Part shown: positions 8,572-17,425 of the stretch, one piece after another
How the letters are laid out: every line of letters begins with the position of its first letter
Numbering within the stretch: position 1 is the first letter of the stretch
Source of the DNA: Gammaproteobacteria bacterium
Lineage (GTDB): Bacteria > Pseudomonadota > Gammaproteobacteria > Nitrosococcales > Methylophagaceae
Direction of reading: 5' to 3'
NCBI GenBank assembly: GCA_029882915.1
Contig: JAOUJZ010000009.1
Span: 1 to 52,894 of the forward strand
DNA: 52,894 nucleotides
Position numbers and translations under genes: made by a program
Notes under the pieces: generated by a model
Databases searched by the model: none
What the model was told of the DNA's origin: nothing
What the model saw: only the letters and a program-made list of their open reading frames with translations

Positions 8572-8829
8572 ATGCAGTCCTGCAGAAACTAACTCGGTAT
8601 GTAATTCACCTTCACCATCAAACACAGACAAGGTATACGTCACTGGTACAGCCCTATGACCTTCGCCATATTGAGTGGCCTGAATACTAATATCATCTTC
8701 CAAAACCTGCAAAACAAATTCACACCCATCCAGTAACTCAATGATTTCACATTGTTGTCTCTGGTAAACAACCTGCTGGCCGATTAAAGTCAGCAGGTGC
8801 TCATTAGTATAAATCCTATTCGCTGGCAT
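8554..8829 (-). CDS. Small hypothetical protein downstream of rne
   Basis: The frame encodes a 91-residue soluble acidic protein from the ATG at 8829 ([13 protein letters not shown]), or 100 residues from an ATG at 8856 inside rne. I prefer 8829 because the sequence just upstream, AAGAAG, could serve as a weak ribosome site and the protein looks complete from there. The start overlaps the last 14 bases of rne, which suggests translational coupling with RNase E. It contains no motif I recognise: a mixed alpha/beta composition with [19 protein letters not shown] near the start, which could be a small beta-barrel. An 8-bp inverted repeat lies inside it (8771-8778 and 8791-8798). The coding status is fairly likely from its position and length; the function is unknown. 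Confidence 0.6.
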   Translation of the reverse strand: MPANRIYTNEHLLTLIGQQVVYQRQQCEIIELLDGCEFVLQVLEDDISIQATQYGEGHRAVPVTYTLSVFDGEGELHTELVSAGLHLLLSE

Positions 8830-11143
8830 CTTCTTGTGGTGTTGATTTCCTGGCAACTGGTTTTATTTTTGTCAATTGGTCGCCACTATTATCTGCCGAT
8901 GTAATATTTTTTTCTACTTTTTCATCAGCAGAAGATGAAGCCTCTTTATCCATTTTATCTTTTGCAGGTGGTCGGCGGCGACGCGCTGTACCCGTCGAAG
9001 TCCTTCCACTTCGTGGCTTAGTAGTCGTTGGTTTATTTCCATCCGGTTCATTTACCGCTACATCAGTTGGAACATTTCCATTCACTTCAACTGGCTCAGA
9101 AGGAAGAGCATTACCATCCACTTCTTTCTTTGCAGGTGGTATTTTATTTCCAGCATCATCTGCAAGGGGTGTATTGCTATCCTTACGAGGACTACGACGA
9201 CGACCGCCACGACGTGCCCGAGTAGCATTCGGGCCTCGTGTTTTAGAGTGAGTGTCGCCGTCATCTTCAGTTTTAGATTCCTGAATCTGTGGCGGTTTCT
9301 GCTCACTATTATCTGGCCGCTCATTAACTGTTTTTTGTTCTGGTCGACGACGTGGTCCACGACGGTTATTACGGTTCCGCGGTCGTCTATTTTGATCGTG
9401 TTTTGGTTTCTCTTCTACTTTTTCTTCTTTTTCAATTTTTTCCTGGTCTGCGGAAGCTTCTCCTGTGAGTACCCCCAATAAACGTTTCAATAAGCCAGGT
9501 TTTTTATTTTCTTTATTGTCATTAGATAACACTGGAGCTGGTGCAGCAGGAGACACGCCCCTTACTGCCGGTTGTTCAATAGTTGGTTTTTCTTTCAATG
9601 CCGCAGGCATTTCAGGTTCAGGTGTCACCATCAAGTGGTGGCTGACTTCAACCTGCTGTTCGCCATCCTTAATCCGCTCAATATCATAGTGAGGCGTTTC
9701 TATATGTGGGTTAGGAATTAACAGTAACTTAACATCATGTCGATGCTCGATCGCATCCAATTGCATCCGTTTTTCATTCAGCATAAACGTTGCTACTGGA
9801 ACTGGTAATTGCACGACTAGTTGTGTAATACGCTCTCTCGTAGCTTCTTCTTCTACCAATCGAAGTACTGCTAGACCTAGTGATTCCACTCCACGTACAT
9901 GGCCTAAACCTGCACAACGTGGACACACTTCCTCATGAGCATCCCCCAAAGATGGTCGCAACCGCTGACGTGACATTTCCAGCAAACCAAAACGTGATAT
10001 ACGGCCAATCTGAACCCGTGCGCGATCAACTTTCAAATGGTCACGTAAACGGTTTTCAACTTCACGCTGATGGCGGCTTGGTCCCATATCAATGAAATCA
10101 ATTACAACCAGACCACCCAGATCACGCAAGCGGAGTTGGCGAGCTATTTCTTCTGCCGCTTCCAAATTGGTATTAAAAGCTGTTTCCTCAATATCGCCGC
10201 CCTTGTTCGCACGGGCTGAGTTCACATCAATTGAAATCAACGCTTCGGTTGGATCAATGACCAACGCACCACCAGAAGGCAGCCGTACTTCATGTCGGAA
10301 GGCTGTCTCGATCTGACTTTCAATTTGATAGCGTGTGAATAAAGGTACTTTATCCTGATACAGTTTGAACTTGCTCAACTCATGCGGCATTACCATGCGC
10401 ATAAAGTCATAGCCTGTTTGATAGACCTCAGGAGAATCCACCAGAATTTCACCAATATCTTTACGCAAATAATCTCGTAAGGCACGAATGATGATATTGC
10501 TTTCCTGATAAACTAGGAATGGTGCAGAGCGTTCTTGAATCGCGTTATCAATAGCCGTCCACAATTGCACAAGGTATTCCAAATCCCATTGCAACTCTTC
10601 AGCTTGTTTCCCAACACCTGCTGTTCTCACGATCATGCCCATATTTTCAGGCACTTCTAGTGATCGTAACGCTTCTTGTAATTCAGCGCGTTCTTCACCT
10701 TCAATACGACGTGAGATACCACCAGCACGTGGACTGTTTGGCATCAAAACCAGGTAACGTCCTGCAAGACTGATAAATGTGGTGAGTGCGGCACCTTTGT
10801 TGCCACGCTCTTCTTTTTCAATCTGAATGACTAATTCCTGACCTACTGAAAGCACATCCTGGACGTTAATACGACCAGATTCGCTTCCTTCATTTTTTCC
10901 ACGTTGCTTGAAGTAGTTTTGTGAAACTTCTTTTAGTGGTAAAAAACCTTGTCTTTCTGAGCCGTAATCAACAAAAACTGCTTCTAGGCTTGGTTCAACT
11001 CGTGTGATTTTTCCTTTGTAGATATTGCCTTTTTTTTGTTCCCGGGATGGAACAGCAATATCCAGATCAAATAAACGTTGGCCGTCGACCATCGCTACCC
11101 GCAACTCTTCTTCATGAGCTGCGTTAATTAAAATTCGCTTCAT
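8816..11143 (-). CDS. rne: Ribonuclease E
   Basis: This 775-residue endoribonuclease is the central enzyme of mRNA decay and rRNA/tRNA processing. The N-terminal catalytic half shows the S1 RNA-binding domain (about residues 36-120) and the DNase I-like region with catalytic D306 ([15 protein letters not shown]) and D349 (VVIDFIDM). The Zn-link CPRC (C407, C410) joins subunits. From about residue 500 the protein becomes low-complexity, with a first basic patch ([18 protein letters not shown] near 592-610) and another Arg-rich stretch, as in degradosome scaffolds. At 775 residues it is shorter than the E. coli enzyme (1061), mainly in this tail. It is divergent from rluC, as in enterics. Upstream hairpins may mediate autoregulation. 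Confidence 0.97.
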   Translation of the reverse strand: MKRILINAAHEEELRVAMVDGQRLFDLDIAVPSREQKKGNIYKGKITRVEPSLEAVFVDYGSERQGFLPLKEVSQNYFKQRGKNEGSESGRINVQDVLSVGQELVIQIEKEERGNKGAALTTFISLAGRYLVLMPNSPRAGGISRRIEGEERAELQEALRSLEVPENMGMIVRTAGVGKQAEELQWDLEYLVQLWTAIDNAIQERSAPFLVYQESNIIIRALRDYLRKDIGEILVDSPEVYQTGYDFMRMVMPHELSKFKLYQDKVPLFTRYQIESQIETAFRHEVRLPSGGALVIDPTEALISIDVNSARANKGGDIEETAFNTNLEAAEEIARQLRLRDLGGLVVIDFIDMGPSRHQREVENRLRDHLKVDRARVQIGRISRFGLLEMSRQRLRPSLGDAHEEVCPRCAGLGHVRGVESLGLAVLRLVEEEATRERITQLVVQLPVPVATFMLNEKRMQLDAIEHRHDVKLLLIPNPHIETPHYDIERIKDGEQQVEVSHHLMVTPEPEMPAALKEKPTIEQPAVRGVSPAAPAPVLSNDNKENKKPGLLKRLLGVLTGEASADQEKIEKEEKVEEKPKHDQNRRPRNRNNRRGPRRRPEQKTVNERPDNSEQKPPQIQESKTEDDGDTHSKTRGPNATRARRGGRRRSPRKDSNTPLADDAGNKIPPAKKEVDGNALPSEPVEVNGNVPTDVAVNEPDGNKPTTTKPRSGRTSTGTARRRRPPAKDKMDKEASSSADEKVEKNITSADNSGDQLTKIKPVARKSTPQEDASE

Positions 11144-11148
11144 GCATT

Positions 11149-11166
11149 AACCTCTAGTTTGAGGTT
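11149..11166 (-). promoter_or_regulatory. Hairpin sequestering the rne ribosome-binding site
   Basis: On the minus strand AACCTC, a 6-nt loop AAACTA and GAGGTT form a 6-bp perfect stem ending five bases before the rne ATG. The GAGG inside the 3' arm is the only Shine-Dalgarno-like sequence there, so folding would hide it. The arrangement would suit feedback control of rne; the structure is visible, the regulatory role is inference. Confidence 0.55.
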
Positions 11167-11177
11167 CTCACGCTGGT

Positions 11178-11199
11178 TTATCCCAGAAAAAAGGGATAA
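11178..11199 (-). promoter_or_regulatory. Hairpin with U-rich loop in the rne leader
   Basis: On the minus strand TTATCCC and GGGATAA form a 7-bp perfect stem around the 8-nt loop TTTTTTCT. It lies 12 bases upstream of the hairpin that holds the ribosome-binding site. Such a U-rich single-stranded stretch would be a plausible RNase E contact or cleavage site. No U-run follows the stem, so it is not an intrinsic terminator. Confidence 0.5.
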
Positions 11200-11242
11200 T
11201 TCACTGTCACTAATGACTTATGCGGGACGTTACTATTTAACT

Positions 11243-11270
11243 TTTATAATTAAATGCAATTAATTGTCAC
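11243..11270 (-). promoter_or_regulatory. Candidate sigma70 promoter of rne
   Basis: Reading the minus strand, GTGACA (plus-strand 11265-11270) and TATAAA (11243-11248) are separated by 16 nt; each hexamer has five of six consensus bases. Transcription would start near 11236 and give a leader of about 93 nt containing both hairpins. Other, more distant promoters are possible. Confidence 0.4.
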
Positions 11271-11723
11271 AATGCGTCTTACGTTTGCACACTGTTTTCA
11301 CCTATATCGTGGCTTCTCATTATTCTATCCTTCCTGGAATACCACTATCGCAATAATGTTCTGCGATTCACTATCAATATCGGCGCTTGGCCCCTTGGCG
11401 GTTGCTGCCGAATATCTACACTTTATAATTAATTACTTGTCATCGTCCTGCCTGGTGAATTGATTGTTCATCACCAAGACGTGGGAACCACTTTAAAAAC
11501 ATATCGGACTCAATCAATAGTCCCTGACACGCCCAATTTATGTTCGACGTGTATTACTAAAAACTTGTTGGGGCTTTTGCCGCATCAACCTCTTGGGAGC
11601 GACTATGCCAATTTCAGGCCTTAATCGAATAAAAGTCAGTATACTAACACTTTTTAACAGATAGGCCGACATCTGAATATAACAGTCTAAGGTCATATCG
11701 GCAATAGTAAACTCAAAATATTT

Positions 11724-12683
11724 ATGACTTCCCGAGAGAATCAACCCAGCGCTGTTCAATTTATTGACATTTCAGCCTCACAGGCAGGCCAACGAATTGA
11801 TAACTTTCTGCTTACTTTGGAAAAAGGTGTGCCTAAAAGTCGAATCTATCGCGCCATTCGCAAAGGCGAAGTGCGAGTCAATAAAGGTCGAATAAAACAA
11901 ACTTATAAAATTCAGGAAGGTGATACAGTCCGTGTCCCACCTCTACGCACCTCTGAAAATACCACCCCGGCCTCTGTCAGCGATCGTTTAAGGCTACAAC
12001 TGATTGACAGTATTTTACTAGAAGACGATGATTTACTGGTACTCAATAAACCACCCGGCTTAGCCGTCCATGCCGGTAGCAATATAAAACAAGGCGTGAT
12101 TGAAGCATTGCGTGTAATTCGTGATGAACTTCCCTATCTGGAACTTGTACATCGACTAGATCGTGATACATCCGGCTGCCTGTTGTTAGCAAAAAATAGA
12201 AATGCGTTACTCAATCTACAGCAACAGATGCTTGATCATGATATTAACAAACGCTATCTCACCTTATTAAAAGGCAATTGGGGTGATAAGGAAAAATTGA
12301 TTGAACAGCCTTTACAAAAAAATACTGTTTCCTCGGGTGAGCGGATGGTCAGGGTGGATCCTGAGGGTAAGTATGCTAAAACATTATTTATCCCTCGCCA
12401 GCATTTCTCGCAAGCACAACTTACCGAGGTAATGCTGTTTACTGGCCGCACTCATCAAATACGAGTTCATGCCGCGCACATGGGACATCCACTTGCAGGA
12501 GATGACAAATATGGTCAACGTGATTTTAATAAGGAAATGAAAACGTCGGGTTTGAAACGTCTGTTTTTACATGCATGGAAATTAGGCATTGAGCATCCAG
12601 GTACCGGCCAATCACTAACGTTAGAGGCGCCCCTGCCAATAGAACTGAAACGTGTAATTGATAGCTTGGAAACACAATCATGA
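11724..12683 (+). CDS. rluC: 23S rRNA pseudouridine synthase, RluC/RluD (RluA) family
   Basis: The 319-residue enzyme isomerises uridines in 23S rRNA. It has an N-terminal S4 RNA-binding domain (about residues 22-70) and the RluA-type catalytic domain with HRLDRDTSG at 143-151, in which D146 is the nucleophile. FTGRTHQIRVHAAHMGHPLAGDDKYG is the second family signature. The divergent position next to rne and the following HAD gene fit RluC, which modifies positions 955, 2504 and 2580 in E. coli. No good Shine-Dalgarno sits before the ATG at 11724. The stop overlaps the next start (ATGA). Confidence 0.93.
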   Translation: MTSRENQPSAVQFIDISASQAGQRIDNFLLTLEKGVPKSRIYRAIRKGEVRVNKGRIKQTYKIQEGDTVRVPPLRTSENTTPASVSDRLRLQLIDSILLEDDDLLVLNKPPGLAVHAGSNIKQGVIEALRVIRDELPYLELVHRLDRDTSGCLLLAKNRNALLNLQQQMLDHDINKRYLTLLKGNWGDKEKLIEQPLQKNTVSSGERMVRVDPEGKYAKTLFIPRQHFSQAQLTEVMLFTGRTHQIRVHAAHMGHPLAGDDKYGQRDFNKEMKTSGLKRLFLHAWKLGIEHPGTGQSLTLEAPLPIELKRVIDSLETQS

Positions 12684-13330
12684 GTCGATATCAACTGATC
12701 GTCTTTGATTGGGATGGCACTCTGATGGATTCTACCGGCCATATTGTAAATTGCATGCAACAGGCGATAACTCGGCTGGCTTTGCCCTCATTAGAAGACA
12801 GTGCTATTAGTCATATTATTGGTCTTGGACTTAATGAAGCGGTTCAGGCACTCTATCCTGAAATTGATGTAGAAACCAGTGAGCAACTGGCCAATACCTA
12901 TCGCGAGGTATGGTTAACCACGCCTTATGAGACTCCTCTTTTTGATAATGCCTTCAATCTTGTTCAATATCTTTCTGAACAATCGTATTTTCTTGGTGTG
13001 GCAACAGGGAAAAGTCGTCGAGGGTTAGACAAGGTACTAAAAAGCACCTCATTAGGATCTTTTTTTCATGCTACCCGCTGTGCCGATGAATGTCATTCAA
13101 AACCGCATCCTCAAATGCTGGAAGAAGTCATGGATTTTGTCGGTGTCTCACCCAAAGAAACACTAATGATTGGTGATACAGAATATGATTTACAAATGGC
13201 AAATAATGCCGGCGCGGATAGCCTGGGCATCAGTCATGGTGCACATGGCGTAGAAACGCTTTTAGCCTGCCAGCCACAAGAAATTGTGATAGATCTCCAT
13301 CATGCTCAACAGTGGTTAAGTAACTTGTAG
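12680..13330 (+). CDS. HAD-superfamily hydrolase, phosphoglycolate phosphatase-like
   Basis: This 216-residue cytosolic phosphatase has HAD motif I FDWDGTLMDS with nucleophile D10 and acid D12, motif II in VATGKSRRGLDKVL near 109-122, and motif IV MIGDTEYDLQMA near 160-171. An alpha-helical cap lies between motifs I and II (subclass IA). The gene is translationally coupled to rluC by ATGA and precedes the sppA-type gene. Genes of this type occur between rluC and sppA in many gammaproteobacteria; the substrate is not proven, though a phosphoglycolate- or nucleotide-type substrate is likely. Confidence 0.85.
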   Translation: MSRYQLIVFDWDGTLMDSTGHIVNCMQQAITRLALPSLEDSAISHIIGLGLNEAVQALYPEIDVETSEQLANTYREVWLTTPYETPLFDNAFNLVQYLSEQSYFLGVATGKSRRGLDKVLKSTSLGSFFHATRCADECHSKPHPQMLEEVMDFVGVSPKETLMIGDTEYDLQMANNAGADSLGISHGAHGVETLLACQPQEIVIDLHHAQQWLSNL

Positions 13331-13383
13331 CCACCAATTTGTTATGATTGTCTGCATTATCTAATTGTTTGGAACAAATAACG

Positions 13384-14367
13384 ATGGCTACATTTGGTGA
13401 TTTTCCACCTTCCAGTTCGAAGAATACTGGCGCTACTCCCGATGGTCACCAACCATGGGAAAGAAAAGTGCTTGAAGATTTGGCCTTTTCTGCATTAAAA
13501 GAGCAACGCACAAGCCGCCGATGGGGTTATGTATTCAAAGGCCTGATGTTCCTGTATCTGGTTGCCGTATTAATTCTAATGACTCCAGCAGGTGATCTCC
13601 CTGCCCATAAAAAAACGCACACTGCTTTGGTTGAAATTAATGGTGTGATCTCCGCAGATGCAGAAGCCAATGCTGACACAGTCGTATCGGGTATTCGCGA
13701 AGCATTTGACAACTCAAACGCACAAGGCCTGATTTTAAGACTCAATACTCCAGGTGGCAGTCCAGTTCAAGCCGGCATCATCAATGATGAAATTCAACGT
13801 TTGCAATCGACACGCTCTAACTTTCCCGTTTATGCTGTCGTGCAGGATGTGTGTGCTTCTGGTGGCTATTATATAGCTGTCGCTGCCAAAGAAATTTATG
13901 CTGATAAAGCGAGTATTGTGGGATCAATCGGCGTTAGGATGGACAGCTTTGGTTTTACAGAGACCATTGAAAAACTGGGGATTGAGCGTCGCTCACTCAC
14001 TGCGGGTGACAACAAAGCGTTTCTTGATCCATTTTTACCGATGAAAGACAAAGATGTTAAACATGCTCATGCCATGCTCAATAACATCCATCAGCAATTT
14101 ATTGATGTTGTCAAAGCAGGCCGTGGAGATCGTTTAACTGATGACCCTGAATTATTTTCGGGCTTATTCTGGTCTGGAGAACAAGCATTATCATTGGGAC
14201 TGATAGATGGTTTGGCAAACAGCAGTACTGTCGCCAGAGATATCATTGGTGCAGAGGACATCATTGATTACACTCCTCGTCCAAATTATTTAGATCGTTT
14301 TGCTGGTAAACTAGGTGCCAGTTTAAGCCAAACAATCGTTAAATTATCAACCATGAGCATGCGCTAA
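13384..14367 (+). CDS. sppA: Signal-peptide peptidase SppA type, S49 family
   Basis: The 327-residue membrane-anchored serine protease degrades signal peptides and other membrane fragments. A cytoplasmic N-terminus of about 48 residues precedes one membrane anchor (about 49-66), and the rest is periplasmic. The catalytic serine is S159 in VCASGGYYIA and the general base lysine is K211 in AGDNKAFLDPF, giving the Ser/Lys dyad of the short, single-domain S49 form. The frame is open to 13348, but the ATG at 13384 is the natural start, with GGA about 10 nt upstream. It is in the rluC-HAD run, with a 53-nt gap after the HAD gene. Confidence 0.9.
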   Translation: MATFGDFPPSSSKNTGATPDGHQPWERKVLEDLAFSALKEQRTSRRWGYVFKGLMFLYLVAVLILMTPAGDLPAHKKTHTALVEINGVISADAEANADTVVSGIREAFDNSNAQGLILRLNTPGGSPVQAGIINDEIQRLQSTRSNFPVYAVVQDVCASGGYYIAVAAKEIYADKASIVGSIGVRMDSFGFTETIEKLGIERRSLTAGDNKAFLDPFLPMKDKDVKHAHAMLNNIHQQFIDVVKAGRGDRLTDDPELFSGLFWSGEQALSLGLIDGLANSSTVARDIIGAEDIIDYTPRPNYLDRFAGKLGASLSQTIVKLSTMSMR

Positions 14368-14368
14368 T

Positions 14369-14518
14369 ATGACTGAAAATGACACGCAAACCAAATTGAC
14401 AGAACAAGAATATGAACAACGGCAGGAACGCTTTCGTTACACTGATCTATCTCACCCTGTCATGCAGCTGCTGTTCAATTTGCAATTAAACTCAAATCCA
14501 CCAACAACGTCAGAATAA
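14369..14518 (+). CDS. Small hypothetical protein (49 residues)
   Basis: A short frame opens two bases after the sppA stop and ends 10 bases before the HDOD gene. It encodes an acidic, glutamine-rich N-terminal half (MTENDTQTKLTEQEYEQRQE), then RFRYTDLSHPVMQLLFNLQL. I recognise no family. Its tight placement between two genes in the same direction favours real translation, but the length makes chance possible. Confidence 0.5.
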   Translation: MTENDTQTKLTEQEYEQRQERFRYTDLSHPVMQLLFNLQLNSNPPTTSE

Positions 14519-14528
14519 ACATTTCACT

Positions 14529-15377
14529 ATGTCTCTTACTCCAGAATCTCTCGTCAATAAATCACTTGCGCTGGTTTCTCCACCTCACACCTATAGCCAA
14601 CTTAATGAATTAATGCATGCTCCCAATAGTTCGGTTGATGACATCAGTGCTGTTATCAATACTGACCCGGCTCTGGCCACTCGATTACTAAAAGTCGTTA
14701 ACAGCCCTTTTTATGGTTTTCCTTCGCAAATCAATACTATTTCACGCGCCATCACCATCATCGGCACACGTGAATTGACCAATTTGGTATTAGCGACATC
14801 CGTCATGAATTCATTTAAGGGAATTCCAAACAATCTAATGAACATGGATGAATTCTGGAGACACAGTCTGGCTTGTGCCATCGCAGCTAAATATCTTGCC
14901 CAGCATTGTAGTCAGCGTACATCTGAACAGTTTTTTATTGCGGGTCTTTTACATAATATTGGCTGTTTGGTGATTTACCAGTCTGTACCAGAATTAGCTA
15001 AAGAAGCTATTAATAGTGCTCGTTTTGGACATGAACTCATTTATAAGGCTGAACAACGTATCCTTGGTTTTGACCACACAGAAGTAGGGCAAGCATTAGT
15101 ACATGCGTGGCGACTACCCATATCTCTCGAGGAAGTTGTCCGTTTCCATCACATGCCGAGTAAAGCGCAGCAATTCCCAGTAGAAGTCGCCATCGTACAT
15201 GTTGCCGACGTTATGGTCAGTGCCGCAGAATTTGGTCACAGTGGCGATCAACATGTCCCATCATTAGATCATGATGCATGGGAACTGTTAGGTCTGGATG
15301 CAAGCGTTCTACCAGAAATATTACAACAAGTATCTGATCAATTAGACGACCTTGCATCCTTGATGAAGTCTTCTTAA
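14529..15377 (+). CDS. HDOD domain protein
   Basis: This 282-residue soluble protein consists almost wholly of an HDOD domain, an HD-related fold without confirmed enzyme activity that occurs in signalling proteins. Typical marks are the start LPSPPxxYxxL-like region (LVSPPHTYSQL, residues 15-25), ISAVINTDPALATRLLKVVNSPFYG at about 40-64, and ISRAITIIGTRELTNLVLA. A helix with FIAGLLHNIGCLVIYQ carries the remnant HD positions (here HN). Such proteins connect to second-messenger or stress signalling; the target is unknown. It follows the small frame after sppA and precedes adk, with a 66-nt gap. Confidence 0.88.
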   Translation: MSLTPESLVNKSLALVSPPHTYSQLNELMHAPNSSVDDISAVINTDPALATRLLKVVNSPFYGFPSQINTISRAITIIGTRELTNLVLATSVMNSFKGIPNNLMNMDEFWRHSLACAIAAKYLAQHCSQRTSEQFFIAGLLHNIGCLVIYQSVPELAKEAINSARFGHELIYKAEQRILGFDHTEVGQALVHAWRLPISLEEVVRFHHMPSKAQQFPVEVAIVHVADVMVSAAEFGHSGDQHVPSLDHDAWELLGLDASVLPEILQQVSDQLDDLASLMKSS

Positions 15378-15443
15378 ATTAAGCCAGTAAACCACAAGAA
15401 ACATTTATTCACATTCACTCAAATTATTAAAAAGAGGCAATTC

Positions 15444-16091
15444 ATGAGAACAGTATTACTCGGTGCCCCCGGTTCAGGAAAAGGAACACAAGGTGTTGGC
15501 TTATCTCAAAAATACAACATTCCACAAATTTCAACGGGGGATCTATTACGGGCGGCTGTCAATGCGGGATCTGAATTAGGAAAGAAAGCTAAATCTGCTA
15601 TGGATGCCGGTGCTCTGGTCTCTGATGATATTGTCATCGGTCTAATTCGGGAACGTATCTCACACGATGATGCCAAAAATGGTTATATTCTGGATGGTTT
15701 CCCTCGTAATATCCCACAAGCTGAAGCTCTGGATATCATGCTGAGTGAGCTGAATCAACCACTACAGGGCGTAGTTTTACTGGATGTCGCATTTGAAGAA
15801 CTGATGCAACGCTTGACTGGTCGCCGGACTTGCAAAGACTGTGGTGCTATATACAACATTCACCTGTCACCGTCTAAAGTTGACGGACACTGTGATGCCT
15901 GTAGTGGTGAGTTATTTCAGCGAGCTGATGACAATGAAGAAACAATTGCCAACCGTTTAAATGTTTATCAACAGCAGACAGCTCCCTTGGTAGAGTATTA
16001 TCAAAACCAGAATAAATTACACACTATTCCTGGTACTGGCAGTATTGACGATATCAGCACCGCGATAGGTGCGATTTTCGACACAATTTAA
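15444..16091 (+). CDS. adk: Adenylate kinase
   Basis: The 215-residue enzyme catalyses ATP + AMP to 2 ADP. It shows the P-loop GAPGSGKGT at residues 7-15, the AMP-binding segment with STGDLLR (30-36) and DGFPRN (84-89), and a long LID. The LID holds four cysteines, C130, C133, C150 and C153, so it is a zinc-binding LID, unlike the zinc-free E. coli enzyme. AGAGG precedes the ATG by about seven bases. A hairpin and the kinase gene follow. Confidence 0.97.
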   Translation: MRTVLLGAPGSGKGTQGVGLSQKYNIPQISTGDLLRAAVNAGSELGKKAKSAMDAGALVSDDIVIGLIRERISHDDAKNGYILDGFPRNIPQAEALDIMLSELNQPLQGVVLLDVAFEELMQRLTGRRTCKDCGAIYNIHLSPSKVDGHCDACSGELFQRADDNEETIANRLNVYQQQTAPLVEYYQNQNKLHTIPGTGSIDDISTAIGAIFDTI

Positions 16092-16109
16092 TCTAGGTTA
16101 ACGGGGTAT

Positions 16110-16139
16110 TCCCTCTCGACCCAATCGGGAGGGAGGTGA
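16110..16139 (+). promoter_or_regulatory. Hairpin overlapping a near-perfect Shine-Dalgarno before the sugar kinase gene
   Basis: TCCCTCTCGA at 16110-16119 pairs with TCGGGAGGGA at 16125-16134 around the loop CCCAA, with one T-G wobble. The 3' arm contains the start of GGAGGTGA (16132-16139), a nearly full match to the 16S rRNA tail, 10 nt before the ATG at 16149. There is no U-run, so it is not an intrinsic terminator for adk. The hairpin could limit initiation, or let the strong site compensate for the structure. Confidence 0.5.
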
Positions 16140-16148
16140 TTAGTTACT

Positions 16149-17027
16149 ATGGCAAAAATTCTCGCTATTGGCATTGCCACCCTTGATATCATAAACACAG
16201 TCAAAAGCTATCCTGATGAAGACAGTGAAGTACGTGTTAGTTCGCAGCGTCAATCCCGTGGTGGCAATGCAACCAATACTCTGTCCGTACTCAGCCAGTT
16301 AGGACATCAAAGTCACTGGGCGGGCATACTCATTGAAGAGCCGGACACCCAACTCATTCTTAATGATTTGTCTTTTTACCAAATTGACACCTCTGCCTGC
16401 AAGCGTCTAACGACAGGTAAAATGCCCACCTCCTATATCACTGTCAGTCAAAAAACAGGGAGTCGAAGTATCCTTCATCACCGTGACTGCCCTGAATATA
16501 GTTTTGATGATTTTAAGGCTATCGACCTGAGTCAGTTTGACTGGGTGCATTTTGAAGGACGTAACGTTGATGATACTCGTTTAATGTTACAGCACATTAA
16601 AACACATCACCCTGATCTGTATTGTTCGCTAGAAATTGAAAAGCCACGAGCTGGAATTGAGCCCTTATTTGAATTACCATCAATACTGATGTTTTCTCAA
16701 CACTATGCCAACAGCCATGGGTTTGATACACCAGACAGTCTATTAAAATCACTTCCGGCTGACATCACTGCCACCTGTACGTGGGGTGAAGCAGGTGCGT
16801 GGGCAATCACTGCTGATGGTACCATTTCTCACAACCAGGCCTTCTCTCAAGATAAAGTGATTGATACACTAGGTGCTGGTGACACATTCAATGCAGGCCT
16901 AATTCATAGTTTGATTAATCACAGTGATTTAAAACAGGCTCTGTCGTATGCATGCCTGCTTGCAGCTCACAAATGCAGTCAACATGGTTTCGCTAATCTA
17001 CTTTGTAATTTTAACGATGATGTCTAA
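16149..17027 (+). CDS. PfkB-family sugar kinase, ketohexokinase-like
   Basis: This 292-residue ribokinase-fold kinase shows PfkB signature 1 (RGGNATNTLSVLSQLG, residues 37-52) and signature 2 (DTLGAGDTFNAGLI, 239-252) with catalytic base D245. The N-terminal stretch YPDEDSEVRVSSQRQSRGGN closely resembles animal ketohexokinase (fructokinase), which has a YPKEDSEIR...RGGN segment from my knowledge of that protein. A ketose or similar sugar substrate is therefore likely, but not proven. Its stop overlaps the Rieske gene by 8 nt. Neither neighbour is a sugar-metabolism gene, so the pathway is unclear. Confidence 0.85.
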   Translation: MAKILAIGIATLDIINTVKSYPDEDSEVRVSSQRQSRGGNATNTLSVLSQLGHQSHWAGILIEEPDTQLILNDLSFYQIDTSACKRLTTGKMPTSYITVSQKTGSRSILHHRDCPEYSFDDFKAIDLSQFDWVHFEGRNVDDTRLMLQHIKTHHPDLYCSLEIEKPRAGIEPLFELPSILMFSQHYANSHGFDTPDSLLKSLPADITATCTWGEAGAWAITADGTISHNQAFSQDKVIDTLGAGDTFNAGLIHSLINHSDLKQALSYACLLAAHKCSQHGFANLLCNFNDDV

Positions 17028-17364
17028 ATATTTTCTCTGTAACAAACAAGATATACCCAATCATAAAACACGTGGGTTTAGCATTGATATTGAGCAAGGC
17101 AAACTTGAGCTTTTTTTACTCCGGCAAGATGACCGAGTTACCGCCTATAAAAATCACTGCCCTCATCTAGGCATCACATTAAACTGGCAGCCTGATGAAT
17201 TTATGTCTCAAGATGGCAGCCATATCCAGTGTTCGACTCATGGCGCTTTATTCAATTTAGAAGACGGCCACTGCATTGCAGGCCCGTGCACTGGAGAAAA
17301 TCTGACGCCCTTAACCTCACAAATAGAACACCATCCAGATGGTGAGATCTGGTTAGTTACGTAA
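17020..17364 (+). CDS. Rieske [2Fe-2S] domain protein
   Basis: The 114-residue soluble single-domain Rieske protein has both cluster-binding boxes: CPH (C47, H49) in NHCPHLG and CSTH (C71, H74) in IQCSTHGALF. It resembles the ferredoxin components or NirD-like small Rieske proteins. Start codons at 17017 and 17020 are equally placed; I chose 17020 (MSKYFLCNK). It overlaps the kinase gene end, so the two are coupled. An electron-transfer role is presumed; no partner oxygenase is in the window. It converges with tmcA, and 17365-17425 holds no clear terminator. Confidence 0.88.
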   Translation: MSKYFLCNKQDIPNHKTRGFSIDIEQGKLELFLLRQDDRVTAYKNHCPHLGITLNWQPDEFMSQDGSHIQCSTHGALFNLEDGHCIAGPCTGENLTPLTSQIEHHPDGEIWLVT

Positions 17365-17425
17365 TCAATTACTAATTATCAAGCCACCGCTAAAATAAAT
17401 CTCTGTGTTATCGGTTTAAGTTTAT

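Larger units (their letters stand above)
11144..11723. promoter_or_regulatory. Intergenic region between rne and rluC
   Basis: This 580-bp stretch separates two divergent genes and holds no convincing coding frame. On the rne side it contains two hairpins (11149-11166 and 11178-11199) and a candidate promoter (11243-11270). On the rluC side, TATACT at 11640-11645 is a possible -10 box without a good -35. The middle, about 11280-11630, includes short GC-rich inverted segments around 11380-11410 but nothing I can name. The long non-coding leader matches the situation in enteric bacteria, where RNase E regulates its own message through the rne 5' leader. Confidence 0.6.

Noticed and set aside
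8771-8798. Inverted repeat ACCTGCTG/CAGCAGGT as a terminator
   Set aside because: It lies within a coding frame, has a 12-nt loop and no U-run.
11254-11463. Open frame in the rne-rluC gap as a gene
   Set aside because: The 69-residue frame has no ribosome site, no recognisable motif, and lies in a region expected to be the rne leader.
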